From Acidobacteriota bacterium (GTDB taxonomy: Bacteria; Acidobacteriota; Blastocatellia; RBC074), in assembly GCA_022614735.1 (NCBI GenBank), contig JAKEHZ010000166.1, positions 1 to 12,406 on the forward strand: a DNA stretch of 12,406 nucleotides, given 5' to 3'. The notes under the pieces are model-generated. The model searched no databases and was not told where the DNA came from. It saw only the letters and a list, made by a program, of their open reading frames with translations. Position numbers and translations under genes: made by a program. Positions within the stretch are counted from its first letter, which is position 1, and each line of letters starts with the position of its first letter. Of the stretch, positions 1-7,309 are shown one piece after another.

Positions 1-347
1 ACAATCGAAAGCATCTTGTCGGCGTCAATCGCTGAGACAACCGTGCGTCCTTCACGTTCGTAGACCACTACATTGCACGGCAGCAGCAACCCGAGATCAG
101 GCTCCTCCTGCAATGCCTGATACGCCAATGGTGGGTTGCAGGCGCCGAGGATCAGGTACCTGTAGAAATCAATCCCCAGTTTCTCCTTCAGCTTCTGGCT
201 GATATCTATTTCGCAAAGCACACCGAATCCTTCTGCGGCAAGCGCTTCCTTTGCCCGCTGAACCCCAGTGTCCCAAGGAATATCCAGGACTCTGTGATAG
301 CCATAGTTGGTTTCGTACTTCGCAACAGTTGCCGGATTCGTCTTCAT
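1..347 (-). CDS. DUF302 domain protein, C-terminus cut by window edge
   Basis: Translating the minus strand from the ATG at 347-345 gives about 115 residues with no stop before the window edge. The reading frame includes YHRVLDIPWDTGVQRAKEAL near the N-terminus, then GFGVLCEIDI, LGACNPPLAYQAL and LLPCNVVVYE with VVSAIDADKML. This pattern is typical of the DUF302 family (PF03625), a small cytoplasmic fold of unknown biochemical role usually 125-130 residues long, so only about 10-15 residues should be missing. No signal peptide is visible. A strong ribosome binding site (AGGAGA, positions 357-352) lies a few bases before the ATG and supports this start. The gene is divergent from the decarboxylase operon, and a sigma-54-like element (466-480) points at it. 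The family call is firm; the function is unknown. Confidence 0.9.
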   Translation of the reverse strand, partial: MKTNPATVAKYETNYGYHRVLDIPWDTGVQRAKEALAAEGFGVLCEIDISQKLKEKLGIDFYRYLILGACNPPLAYQALQEEPDLGLLLPCNVVVYEREGRTVVSAIDADKMLSI

Positions 348-465
348 AACATCTCCTCTCTTCATCATCTTAAAATCTGACAGATAAACACTTAAGCAAT
401 CGAAATTGAACGGTATCATTACTGCTACACTTAACGAGATGATCGTTTGTTCCGATGAAACATCC

Positions 466-480
466 GCATTTCCTGTGCCA
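466..480 (-). promoter_or_regulatory. Candidate sigma-54 (-24/-12) promoter for the DUF302 gene
   Basis: Read on the minus strand the sequence is TGGCACAGGAAATGC. It matches TGGCAC-N5-TTGC at nine of ten core bases, with GG and GC exactly ten bases apart; only the first T of TTGC is changed, to A. The predicted start is near 454, giving a leader of about 107 nt before the ATG at 347. This is a sequence match only. Confidence 0.6.
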
Positions 481-650
481 ACGAATATTCCACAGATTGT
501 CCATATATTGATTAATGGTTTGTGGGAGCGATAAAACTATCTGATGTGGAAATGTTCCCAGTAATGGGCAATAACCACACTTATCGCGTAATTTTCCACA
601 ATTACACGCTACCTCAGACCGGATCCGCTCTTATTTCACTGATTTCAGTT
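481..650. other. Gene-free control region with repeated TTCCACA words
   Basis: No convincing gene lies between the DUF302 start (347) and the small membrane ORF (769). Apart from the two promoter candidates, the stretch holds three exact copies of TTCCACA (488-494, 594-600, and inverted at 545-551) and an inverted one-mismatch copy (TGTGGGA, 521-527). The copy at 592-600, TTTTCCACA, also fits the DnaA-box consensus TTWTNCACA. The repeats could be enhancer sites for a sigma-54 activator or DnaA-type sites. Neither is proven. Confidence 0.45.
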
Positions 651-666
651 CGGCATTCGGGTTGCA
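651..666 (+). promoter_or_regulatory. Candidate sigma-54 promoter for the small ORF, decarboxylase and BON operon
   Basis: The sequence CGGCATTCGGGTTGCA has GG (652-653) and GC (664-665) exactly ten bases apart and a perfect TTGCA at -12. The -24 box is CGGCAT rather than TGGCAC. The predicted start is near 677, about 92 nt before the small membrane ORF at 769 and 251 nt before the decarboxylase. This is one of the two weakest of the six candidates. Its orientation and location are right. Confidence 0.45.
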
Positions 667-758
667 ATTCTGAATTCTCCAACAGCTTCGATAGGGAGGA
701 TTCGGGGGAAAGAGAGTGTTTGCCCGGGAAATTCGAGCCAAGCGATGAAGCCTTTGTC

Positions 759-762
759 GGAG
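759..762 (+). promoter_or_regulatory. Ribosome binding site that decides the small-ORF start
   Basis: GGAG sits six bases before the ATG at 769. The in-frame ATG at 745 lacks such a site, so 769 is preferred as the start of the small membrane peptide. Confidence 0.45.
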
Positions 763-768
763 CAAGTG

Positions 769-876
769 ATGAAACAGCCAGTTATCAGATTCGAGCCGGT
801 CCATTGGTGGATACTGCTGATCGCTCTGTTATTCGGCGTTGTGATCTTTTTTGCGCTGCACTTGCACGCTTATTGA
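769..876 (+). CDS. Small single-helix membrane peptide (35 aa, hypothetical)
   Basis: A 35-residue reading frame starts at ATG 769 (MKQPVIRFEPVHWW) and ends with TGA at 874-876. After a short, mildly basic N-terminus, residues 12-31 (WWILLIALLFGVVIFFALHL) form an almost uninterrupted hydrophobic stretch long enough for one transmembrane helix, followed by HAY. An in-frame ATG at 745 would add eight residues but has no clear ribosome binding site. The frame lies downstream of the sigma-54-like element at 651-666, and 51 nt separate its stop from the decarboxylase ATG, so co-transcription is plausible. I recognise no family. It could be a membrane anchor or regulator for a neighbour, or a chance frame. 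The hydrophobic pattern and ribosome binding site make chance less likely. Confidence 0.5.
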   Translation: MKQPVIRFEPVHWWILLIALLFGVVIFFALHLHAY

Positions 877-927
877 TCCGTTGTTGAAAGATAGCGATCT
901 GGCGTTTGTCGAATCAGATCGGAGCGT

Positions 928-2943
928 ATGGCGGTCTTCACCTACGTGTTAATTATGGATGAGACGAAACTCTATTCCTGGTTCCTGGGGCCAAAGGCCG
1001 AAAATGCCGATCTGCTCGAGAGGCTGATCCTGGAGGCCTTGCGTGATTGTGTCTTCTGGCGGCGGAATTTCCACCCCGAAGACGACATCCTCATCACTGA
1101 AAAGGTCAAGAGAGAGGACGCATTTCAGGATTCGCTGGCGCTGATCCGGCAGGAGTTTCTGACACTCCTGGCCAACCTGAAACGGGACATCCCGTTCTAC
1201 AGCCCAAGATATATCGGACACATGCTGGGCGACCAGCTTCTGCCGGCCATAGCCGCCTACTTCGCAGCCATGCTGCACAACCCGAACAACGTCACTCTGG
1301 AAGCTGCGCCCATCACGACCCAATACGAACTGGAAGTGGCCCGGCAACTGGCCCGGCTCATGGGCTACGATGGTGAATCCTGGGGGCACATCACATCCGG
1401 CGGAACGATTGCCAACTTCGAGGCACTGTGGGTCGCCAGGAACCTGAAGTTTTTTCCCATCGCGGTGCGAGACGCAGCGCGGAGCCTGGCGCTGGAAGAA
1501 CTGCCAATCACGCTACCGACTGGGGAGACGGTCAACCTTGTTATTGCAGACGATAACTGGCTGTTGCTCAACCTCGACACCGACGAAACGCTGAAGCTGC
1601 GTCCGTGTTTACACGATTTATACGCCAAGCGCAGAACCGATTTGACGCAGGGTGAGATTGAGAAGCAGGTTAACCAGCAACTGGCAGCCCACAGCATTTC
1701 AGGAAAAGGAATTCAGCGATTCTTCTCTGATCTTGGTGATGAGGCGGTTGCGGCTCCCCTGGTGCTCCTTCCCTCAACAGCACACTACTCAATGCAAAAG
1801 ATTATTGAAGCACTCGGACTGGGCAAACAACAGATTGAAATGATCCCGGTGGACAGCCACTTCCGCATAGACGTAGATGCCCTGAGCGAAACACTACTGC
1901 GTTGCGCAGGCGAGCGCAGGCCTGTCATGGCGCTGGTCTCAGTTCTGGGCTCTACCGAAGAAGGGGCCGTTGATCAGATTCATCGTCTGGTAGAGGTTCA
2001 GGTTGAGATGCGAAAACATGGGCTGACGTTTTACCACCACTGCGACGCAGCGTGGGGTGGCTATGTCAGAACCCTCTTCTTCGACAAGGAGGGAACTCCT
2101 GTTAAAACTCCCAATGCGATCCGTGAGATCACTCAGACGTGGCCGGCGGACGAAGTCTTCGAGAGCTACAGCGCCATTCATCGCGCCGATTCGGTCACGA
2201 TCGATCCGCACAAGCTCGGATACATCCCCTACCCTTGCGGTGCGATTGTTTTCCGACACGAAGGCGTGAAAGAGATGATCACAACTGACGCACCTTACAT
2301 CTTCGATGGCGAAGAGAAACGCGATAGGCCGTTCATTGGCCGATACATTCTGGAAGGCTCCAAACCGGGCGCAGCCGCTGCGGCCTGCTGGTTCGCACAT
2401 CGCGTCGTCCCGCTAAACCAAAGTGGCTACGGCCTGCTCATTGGCAAAAGCATCCAGAGCACGCAGGAGTTGTGTTATCGCTTAGGCCGAGAGTTAGCAC
2501 CGGAACTGGCGCGCGAGGGAATCAATCTGAGAATCCTTACCCAACCGCCTGATGGTAATATCTTCTGCTTTGTTGTCAACAGGGTGGGAAACACCTCTCT
2601 GAAGGAGATGAACCGCATCAATCAGGCGATCTATGATGAATTGAAATTCAACCCCGAAAGCGTGATTCAGCGCCACAACTTCATCATTTCAAGCACTGCT
2701 TTGAGCTTCACCCAGTACGGCCTCAGGGGACCGCAGGGGAGAGGCTGTCTGGATGAACATTTAGCCGCGCTGGGCATTCCTAGTGAACAGTTCAGCGAGG
2801 TCGGCAGCGTGAAGGTACTTCGCTGCACGGTAATGAGTCCGTGGCTGGCGCTGTCGAGCGGGGGCAATCCAGACTTCAGCGCTGCTTTCGCTGCCGTGTT
2901 GAAGCACGTCATACGCTCTGCTGCTGCTGTACTGGCTCAATGA
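928..2943 (+). CDS. PLP-dependent amino acid decarboxylase, tyrosine-decarboxylase-like (group II)
   Basis: This 671-residue protein belongs to the group II pyridoxal-phosphate decarboxylases (PF00282). The PLP lysine is in TIDPHKLGYIP (K429). The PLP-ring aspartate is in HCDAAWGGY (D373), and a ring-stacking histidine is in TAHYSMQK (H286). The segments FLGPKAEN (19-26), SPRYIGHM (92-99), GSTEEGAVD (341-349) and YILEGSKPGAAAA (473-485) closely follow the Enterococcus/Lactobacillus tyrosine decarboxylases (about 620 aa) as I remember them. The likely reaction is cytoplasmic decarboxylation of an aromatic or related amino acid to its amine; the substrate cannot be read from sequence. No amino-acid/amine antiporter lies next to it, unlike tyramine operons. 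The start is uncertain: ATG 928 has GGAG only three bases upstream, while ATG 955 matches family N-termini but lacks a site. The BON gene follows after 41 nt. Confidence 0.88.
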   Translation: MAVFTYVLIMDETKLYSWFLGPKAENADLLERLILEALRDCVFWRRNFHPEDDILITEKVKREDAFQDSLALIRQEFLTLLANLKRDIPFYSPRYIGHMLGDQLLPAIAAYFAAMLHNPNNVTLEAAPITTQYELEVARQLARLMGYDGESWGHITSGGTIANFEALWVARNLKFFPIAVRDAARSLALEELPITLPTGETVNLVIADDNWLLLNLDTDETLKLRPCLHDLYAKRRTDLTQGEIEKQVNQQLAAHSISGKGIQRFFSDLGDEAVAAPLVLLPSTAHYSMQKIIEALGLGKQQIEMIPVDSHFRIDVDALSETLLRCAGERRPVMALVSVLGSTEEGAVDQIHRLVEVQVEMRKHGLTFYHHCDAAWGGYVRTLFFDKEGTPVKTPNAIREITQTWPADEVFESYSAIHRADSVTIDPHKLGYIPYPCGAIVFRHEGVKEMITTDAPYIFDGEEKRDRPFIGRYILEGSKPGAAAAACWFAHRVVPLNQSGYGLLIGKSIQSTQELCYRLGRELAPELAREGINLRILTQPPDGNIFCFVVNRVGNTSLKEMNRINQAIYDELKFNPESVIQRHNFIISSTALSFTQYGLRGPQGRGCLDEHLAALGIPSEQFSEVGSVKVLRCTVMSPWLALSSGGNPDFSAAFAAVLKHVIRSAAAVLAQ

Positions 2944-2984
2944 CACGATGTTCATATGAAGATAGAAGAAAGGAAGGTCAACTG

Positions 2985-3668
2985 ATGCAAGCAAATATAC
3001 CAAAACTGCCGGACACTCAGATTCGTCATGCTGTGCTGCGCCAGCTCGAATGGGAGCCAGAGGTCTCTCACGATCAGATTGGCGTAGGCGTGATGGAAGG
3101 CGTGGTGACACTCACGGGACAGGTGGATACCTACGCGGAGAAAATTGCGGCAGAAAGAACCACCAAGCGCGTCTATGGTGTCAAGGCTATAGCCAATGAT
3201 CTACAGGTTAGACCTGTAGGCGTCCGCACAGACACTGAGATTGCAGCAGACGCAGTGCGATCCCTCGAAGCGCACGTGAGTGCGCCGGCCAGTCAGATAA
3301 TATTGACGGTCAGAGATGGCTGGGTCACGCTCGAAGGGAGCGTTGATTGGATGTTTCAGAAAGAGGCTGCTGAGAGCGCGGTGCAGTATCTAGGTGGTGT
3401 GAGAGGGATTGACAACCAGATCACGGTGATACCAAAAGTCTCTTCTGCCGAGGTTAGCGAACTGATCGAGGAAGCGCTGATCCGCAATGCTGAGGTCGAG
3501 GCCAGCCGAATCAGGGTAGAAACCCACAATGGTGTGATCACATTGTCAGGCACTGTGGACTCGTGGACGGAGAAAGAGGAGGCTGAACGGGCGTCATGGT
3601 CAGCGCCAGGAGTTTCCAGGGTAGTAAACCACATTGTTATAGCGCCGGAGTCAATATTCTATGAATAA
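2985..3668 (+). CDS. Triple BON-domain protein
   Basis: The 227-residue protein consists of three BON domains, at about 10-77, 84-150 and 155-220. Each has the typical alpha/beta pattern with a V-x-L-x-G turn (GVVTLTGQV, GWVTLEGSV, GVITLSGTV) followed by a helix such as KEAAE or KEEAERA and a V-x-x-V-x-N/D strand (VKAIANDL, VRGIDNQI, VSRVVNHI). BON domains bind phospholipid membranes or lipid-like ligands, as in OsmY and the mycobacterial ArfA. Here there is no signal peptide or lipobox, so a cytoplasmic or membrane-surface role is more likely than a periplasmic one. ATG 2985 is chosen because AGGAAGG (2971-2977) lies at good spacing; the frame extends further upstream, but only inside the decarboxylase gene. 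It is probably co-transcribed with the decarboxylase. Confidence 0.9.
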   Translation: MQANIPKLPDTQIRHAVLRQLEWEPEVSHDQIGVGVMEGVVTLTGQVDTYAEKIAAERTTKRVYGVKAIANDLQVRPVGVRTDTEIAADAVRSLEAHVSAPASQIILTVRDGWVTLEGSVDWMFQKEAAESAVQYLGGVRGIDNQITVIPKVSSAEVSELIEEALIRNAEVEASRIRVETHNGVITLSGTVDSWTEKEEAERASWSAPGVSRVVNHIVIAPESIFYE

Positions 3669-3875
3669 ATAATGCAATTTCTGGCGGATCAAACGGTGAT
3701 TTACCTGGTCAGATAGTGTTTGAGGATGAAATGTAACTAGCGATTCTTGGTTGTCGTATGACATGCGATTCGAGCAGATCCGCTCCATATCTCTTTATAG
3801 CCAGTTTTTACTCACACAGAGCGGTATCGCTCAATATCTCAGGAACAGATTTCAGCATATCGAAAGGAGAAAGTT

Positions 3876-4274
3876 ATGGCTAAGACTGCTTGCAAAATTC
3901 TGGGAGTTGTATTGATTCTGGTTGGAATAGTTGGTTTTTTCGCCCACAACCTGCTGGGACTGCATCTGACTCTGGTGCATAACATCATTCACTTGCTTAG
4001 TGGTGCGATTGCGCTTTACTTCGGCTTTGTCGGGACGAGCGAAGCAGCACATACGTTCAGCCGGATCATTGGTGTGATCTATCTACTCGTGGGTATCGTT
4101 GGGTTCATCACTCCCGGAGTGATTGAAAAAATCTTTCAAACCCAGGCCACGACAGAAAGCCTGAATCTCATTCCAGACAACATCGTTCATTTGCTTGTAG
4201 GAGCACTTTTCTTGATTGTCGGTTTTCTGCGCGAACCGCAACCGGCTGCGCCCAAAGAGTCAAAAGTTAGTTGA
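3876..4274 (+). CDS. DUF4383-like four-helix membrane protein
   Basis: The 132-residue protein has four predicted transmembrane helices, at about residues 7-28, 33-53, 62-82 and 102-120. It ends in a short charged tail (REPQPAAPKESKVS). The two halves are an internal repeat: LVGIVGFF followed by LVHNIIHLLSGAIALYFGF in the first half, and LVGIVGFIT followed by NIVHLLVGALFLIVGF in the second. The pattern fits DUF4383-type small membrane proteins, whose function is unknown. The start is secure, with AAAGGAGA (3863-3870) just before the ATG. The 207 nt upstream (3669-3875) hold no sigma-54-like element that I could find and only a short hairpin (GAGCG/CGCTC, 3819-3832), so this gene may use another promoter. 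A strong hairpin follows the gene. Confidence 0.8.
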   Translation: MAKTACKILGVVLILVGIVGFFAHNLLGLHLTLVHNIIHLLSGAIALYFGFVGTSEAAHTFSRIIGVIYLLVGIVGFITPGVIEKIFQTQATTESLNLIPDNIVHLLVGALFLIVGFLREPQPAAPKESKVS

Positions 4275-4322
4275 ACGATCAATCAGTATAGAAATAGATC
4301 GATTGAAGTGCGCATATCGATA

Positions 4323-4382
4323 CGCCCGAATTACGCGAATCATCGATTTGTGTGATTCGCGTAATTCGGGCGCTTATTTTTC
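4323..4382 (+). terminator. Perfect 20-bp hairpin with T-rich tail, terminator or attenuator
   Basis: Positions 4323-4342 (CGCCCGAATTACGCGAATCA) pair without mismatch with 4353-4372 around a ten-base loop. The right arm is followed by CTTATTTTT. The shape is that of a rho-independent terminator reading on the plus strand for the DUF4383-like gene. It ends only 18 nt before the ATG of the acyltransferase fusion, so it may also control read-through into that gene. Confidence 0.75.
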
Positions 4383-4390
4383 CGGAACTT

Positions 4391-7153
4391 ATGGCACCAA
4401 CCTTTTGTGAAAGACTGATTGAATCAGCTAATACTCGCAGGAATAAAGTTGCGATGACGGCACTTGGGCCAGAAAGGGCTCAAGACTTCACTTACGGCGA
4501 AATGCTCGCTCAGCTTCGCAGCATCGCCTATCGTCTGAGCCAGGAGCAAATTGGATCAGGTGATCGCGTCGCACTTCTTGGCGAAACCCACCCGCATTGG
4601 GCAATAGCCTATTTCGGCATCCTCTATCGTGGCTCGGTGGCAGTTCCGCTCGATCCTTCCGGATCGATTGATGCACTGGCAGCGTTCATCGAAGGTTCGG
4701 ACTCCAGACTCGTTTTTGTCTCCTCTTCATCACTCGCCAAGTTTCGCGCCGTTTGTGACCGAATCGGCCGCCAGATCCCGGCAGTAGTTCTGCGCTCGTC
4801 CTCATCGCAAAACGGCGATGTTGATGGCATGGCTCGTTACGAAGATTGGGCGAGCACGCCAACAACGCCTAAATTCGATGCTACGCCACCTCCAGCTAAA
4901 CCCGATGACATCGCGATTTTGATGTATACATCGGGCACGACGGGCGTACCGAAGGCTGTTCCTCTCACTCACGACAATATCTATGCTGAAAGCTGTGCGG
5001 TAGAAGAAGCGATGAAGGTCACAGAGAAAGAGGTGGTTCTTGGTCTACTGCCGCTTTTTCACGTCTACTCGCAAATCGTCACTCTCTGGCTGGCGCCGAT
5101 CATTGGCGCGCGCGTGGTTTATATCACTGAACTAAGCAGCGCGGAGATCGAACGCGGGTTGAAAGAAGGCCAGGTCACCGCACTCATCGGCGTGCCGCGC
5201 GTATGGTATCTCTTCCACAAGAAGATTTTTGACACAGTTCGTAAGAGCAATCCTCTCGTTCGCAGGTTGTTCAATACCCTGCTGATCTTCAATGGTTGGT
5301 TGCGGGATTGGCTTGGCATCAATACCGGGCGGTTGTTTTTCGCCCGTGTGCATCATGGCTTCGGGGGCAAGCTGCGACTCGCCGTCTCGGCCGGTGCAAG
5401 TTTCGATGCGAAAGTCGCCATGGATTTTCATCGTCTCGGTTTCACACTCCTGCAGGGTTACGGGCTGACGGAGACGGCGGGAGCGGCAACTGTGACGCGC
5501 TTCGAAGATAACCGGATCGGATCGGTAGGCACGCCGCTCGAAAACATTGAAGTCAAAATTGATGAGCCGAACGAAGAAGGTATTGGCGAAGTGTTGATTC
5601 GCGGCCCCATTGTCACGCCGGGTTATTACCACAATCCTGAAGCCAATCGCGAAGCGTTCACCTCTGACGGATGGTTTCGTTCCGGCGATCTGGGGCGCTT
5701 TGATAATCAAAGGCACCTATTTATCGTCGGACGCAAAAAAGATGTGGTTAAGCTTCCATCGGGCAAGAACGTTTACCCGGATGATGTCGAAGATCATTAC
5801 GCGCGCTCGCCCATGCTGAGCGAGATTTGCGTGCTCGGCATACGCGATGAATCGAGCCAATTTGCGCACGCTGAGAAATTGGTCGCCGTAGTCGTGCCGG
5901 ATTTCGATTATCTGAAAGCGCATCATATCGTCAACGCGCGCGAGGCGATTCGCTGGGAGCTGGACAATCTGGGCCACGAGTTGCCGGAATACCAGCGCGT
6001 GCGCGATTACATCATCCGCGCCGAACCGTTACCACGCACAACCACGCGTAAGGTACAGCGCTTCGAGTTGCAACGTCAGATTGAGTTATCAGGAACCAGG
6101 AAAGAGGTGGCGCGTGATGTGACCCGTTTTGTTTTTACACCTGACGACAGTAGGCTGATTAGATCAGCCGCAGGCCGTGCCGTCGCAGCTGCTATCAATG
6201 AGCACGTACCTTCTGGAACCGTTATTCACCCGCAGATGAATCTCGAACTCGATTTGGGGCTTGACTCGCTGGCTCGAGCCGAATGCGTCATCAGCATTGA
6301 AAAGGCACTGGATATGGAACTCGATTCTACACACGTAAGCGCCGCCCTGACTGCCGGAGAATTAATCGCCTTAGTTGAGACAAAGAAAGAGAGCTCCAGG
6401 TCGTTTGCGAAGCCATCCGCTGCCACTTTGAATTGGCGAGAGATTCTGGCCAACGCACCTAATGAGATAGATGATCTGAAGCAGATCCTCAAACACAAAC
6501 CAGTTGTAGCCTTGATCGCTTCAGTCCTGTTACGTTTGATCAACTTTGCCGCGCGATCGTTGTTGCGATTGGATGTCGAGGGTCGTGAGGTGCTCACCGC
6601 GCTTTCCCGTCCTTTTCTGATCTGCCCGAATCACCAAAGCTATCTTGATCCGATCCTGATCTGCTCTACTTATCCGCGCAGTGTGCTCCGACACATCTTT
6701 CACGTTGGCGCGAGCGAATACTTCACCGGTTCTTTTATGATGTGGCTGGCGCGTCTGTTCAACATCGTACCGGTTGATCCTGACACCAATCTGCTGCGGG
6801 CGATGCGCGCTGGCGCTGCCGGATTGCGCGCCGGCAACATCCTCAACATCTATCCCGAGGGCCAACGGTCGTTCGATGGATTGCTGCAAGAGTTCAAAGA
6901 TGGCGCAGCGATCCTGGCCACGGAATTGAATCTGCCGATTGTGCCAGTGGCGATCGATGGCACGTATCGGGTTTGGCCGCGCGACTCGCGGCGATTGCAT
7001 CTGGGCAAGGTTAAGATTCAATTCGGCGCCCCGATTAATGCTCGCACAATCGTGCCAGTAGAGATCGAGGAAGAGGCCAGGTACGAAGCAGTTACAGCAG
7101 CGTTGAAGGCGAGAATTCAGCAAATGCTTGAAGAGATGCGGAATGCAAAGTAA
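4391..7153 (+). CDS. Acyl-activating enzyme, acyl carrier and PlsC acyltransferase fusion (Aas-like)
   Basis: The 920-residue protein has three modules. (1) An AMP-binding acyl-CoA/acyl-ACP synthetase, about 5-560: P-loop YTSGTTGVPKAV (179-190), GYGLTE (356-361), SGDLGRF (431-437), GRKKD (447-451), and a probable catalytic lysine in TTRKVQR (K554). (2) An acyl carrier domain, about 590-665, with the phosphopantetheine site DLGLDSL (S626). (3) A PlsC-type acyltransferase, about 705-900, with NHQSYLD (H748, D753) and YPEGQRS (821-827). It probably adenylates a fatty acid, loads it on its own carrier and transfers it to a lysophospholipid or similar acceptor at the membrane. E. coli Aas has the reverse order and no internal carrier. 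ATG 4391 is preferred because the upstream GTG (4352) lies inside the hairpin. The ribosome binding site is weak (GGA only). It is not obviously co-transcribed with uspA, which is convergent. Confidence 0.9.
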   Translation: MAPTFCERLIESANTRRNKVAMTALGPERAQDFTYGEMLAQLRSIAYRLSQEQIGSGDRVALLGETHPHWAIAYFGILYRGSVAVPLDPSGSIDALAAFIEGSDSRLVFVSSSSLAKFRAVCDRIGRQIPAVVLRSSSSQNGDVDGMARYEDWASTPTTPKFDATPPPAKPDDIAILMYTSGTTGVPKAVPLTHDNIYAESCAVEEAMKVTEKEVVLGLLPLFHVYSQIVTLWLAPIIGARVVYITELSSAEIERGLKEGQVTALIGVPRVWYLFHKKIFDTVRKSNPLVRRLFNTLLIFNGWLRDWLGINTGRLFFARVHHGFGGKLRLAVSAGASFDAKVAMDFHRLGFTLLQGYGLTETAGAATVTRFEDNRIGSVGTPLENIEVKIDEPNEEGIGEVLIRGPIVTPGYYHNPEANREAFTSDGWFRSGDLGRFDNQRHLFIVGRKKDVVKLPSGKNVYPDDVEDHYARSPMLSEICVLGIRDESSQFAHAEKLVAVVVPDFDYLKAHHIVNAREAIRWELDNLGHELPEYQRVRDYIIRAEPLPRTTTRKVQRFELQRQIELSGTRKEVARDVTRFVFTPDDSRLIRSAAGRAVAAAINEHVPSGTVIHPQMNLELDLGLDSLARAECVISIEKALDMELDSTHVSAALTAGELIALVETKKESSRSFAKPSAATLNWREILANAPNEIDDLKQILKHKPVVALIASVLLRLINFAARSLLRLDVEGREVLTALSRPFLICPNHQSYLDPILICSTYPRSVLRHIFHVGASEYFTGSFMMWLARLFNIVPVDPDTNLLRAMRAGAAGLRAGNILNIYPEGQRSFDGLLQEFKDGAAILATELNLPIVPVAIDGTYRVWPRDSRRLHLGKVKIQFGAPINARTIVPVEIEEEARYEAVTAALKARIQQMLEEMRNAK

Positions 7154-7202
7154 AGTTTTCCTATGTCATTCGCTCCATGATCACGATTTTATAAGCATAC
7201 TG

Positions 7203-7255
7203 AAAGCCCGATAGACGTGCTGACTACGTCTCCAGCGATCTGTCTCGCTGGGCTT
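7203..7255. other. Intergenic three-way-junction-like structure between convergent genes
   Basis: In the 156-nt gap between two convergent genes, two adjacent perfect stems, AGACGT/ACGTCT (7213-7218 with 7226-7231) and CCAGCGA/TCGCTGG (7232-7238 with 7245-7251), are closed by an AAGCC/GGCTT-type outer helix (7204-7208 with 7251-7255). The fold is possible on both strands. No T-run follows on either side, so a simple terminator is not evident. It may be a structured 3' end or a repeat. Confidence 0.4.
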
Positions 7256-7309
7256 CGCGCTGTTGGTCTCCAGCTTCAGCTCGATTTCGGAATCTCATAT
7301 TCCTTGTAG

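Noticed and set aside
500..513. IHF-like site in the first divergent control region
   Set aside because: The match to WATCAANNNNTTR is imperfect and common in AT-rich DNA.
486..600. Replication origin based on DnaA-box-like words
   Set aside because: Only one word fits the consensus fully, and no dnaA, dnaN or AT-rich unwinding element is nearby.
522..887. 121-residue reading frame on the plus strand from GTG
   Set aside because: No ribosome binding site, low-complexity unfamiliar sequence, it runs through the predicted promoter at 651-666, and the better-supported small membrane ORF lies in another frame.
2841..2984. 48-codon upstream extension of the BON gene
   Set aside because: It lies inside the end of the decarboxylase gene in another frame. 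The ATG at 2985 has a strong ribosome binding site and begins the BON homology.
3683..3766. Sigma-54 promoter for the DUF4383-like gene
   Set aside because: I checked every GG in 3669-3875; none has GC exactly ten bases later. The nearest (GG 3749, GC 3765) has the wrong spacing.
4352..4390. GTG start 13 codons upstream of the acyltransferase fusion
   Set aside because: The codons are the right arm and tail of the perfect hairpin, and synthetase homology begins after ATG 4391.
5132..5716. 194-residue minus-strand frame, and a similar 197-residue frame at 6530-7123
   Set aside because: Both are antisense shadows of the acyltransferase fusion with no family resemblance and no start signals.
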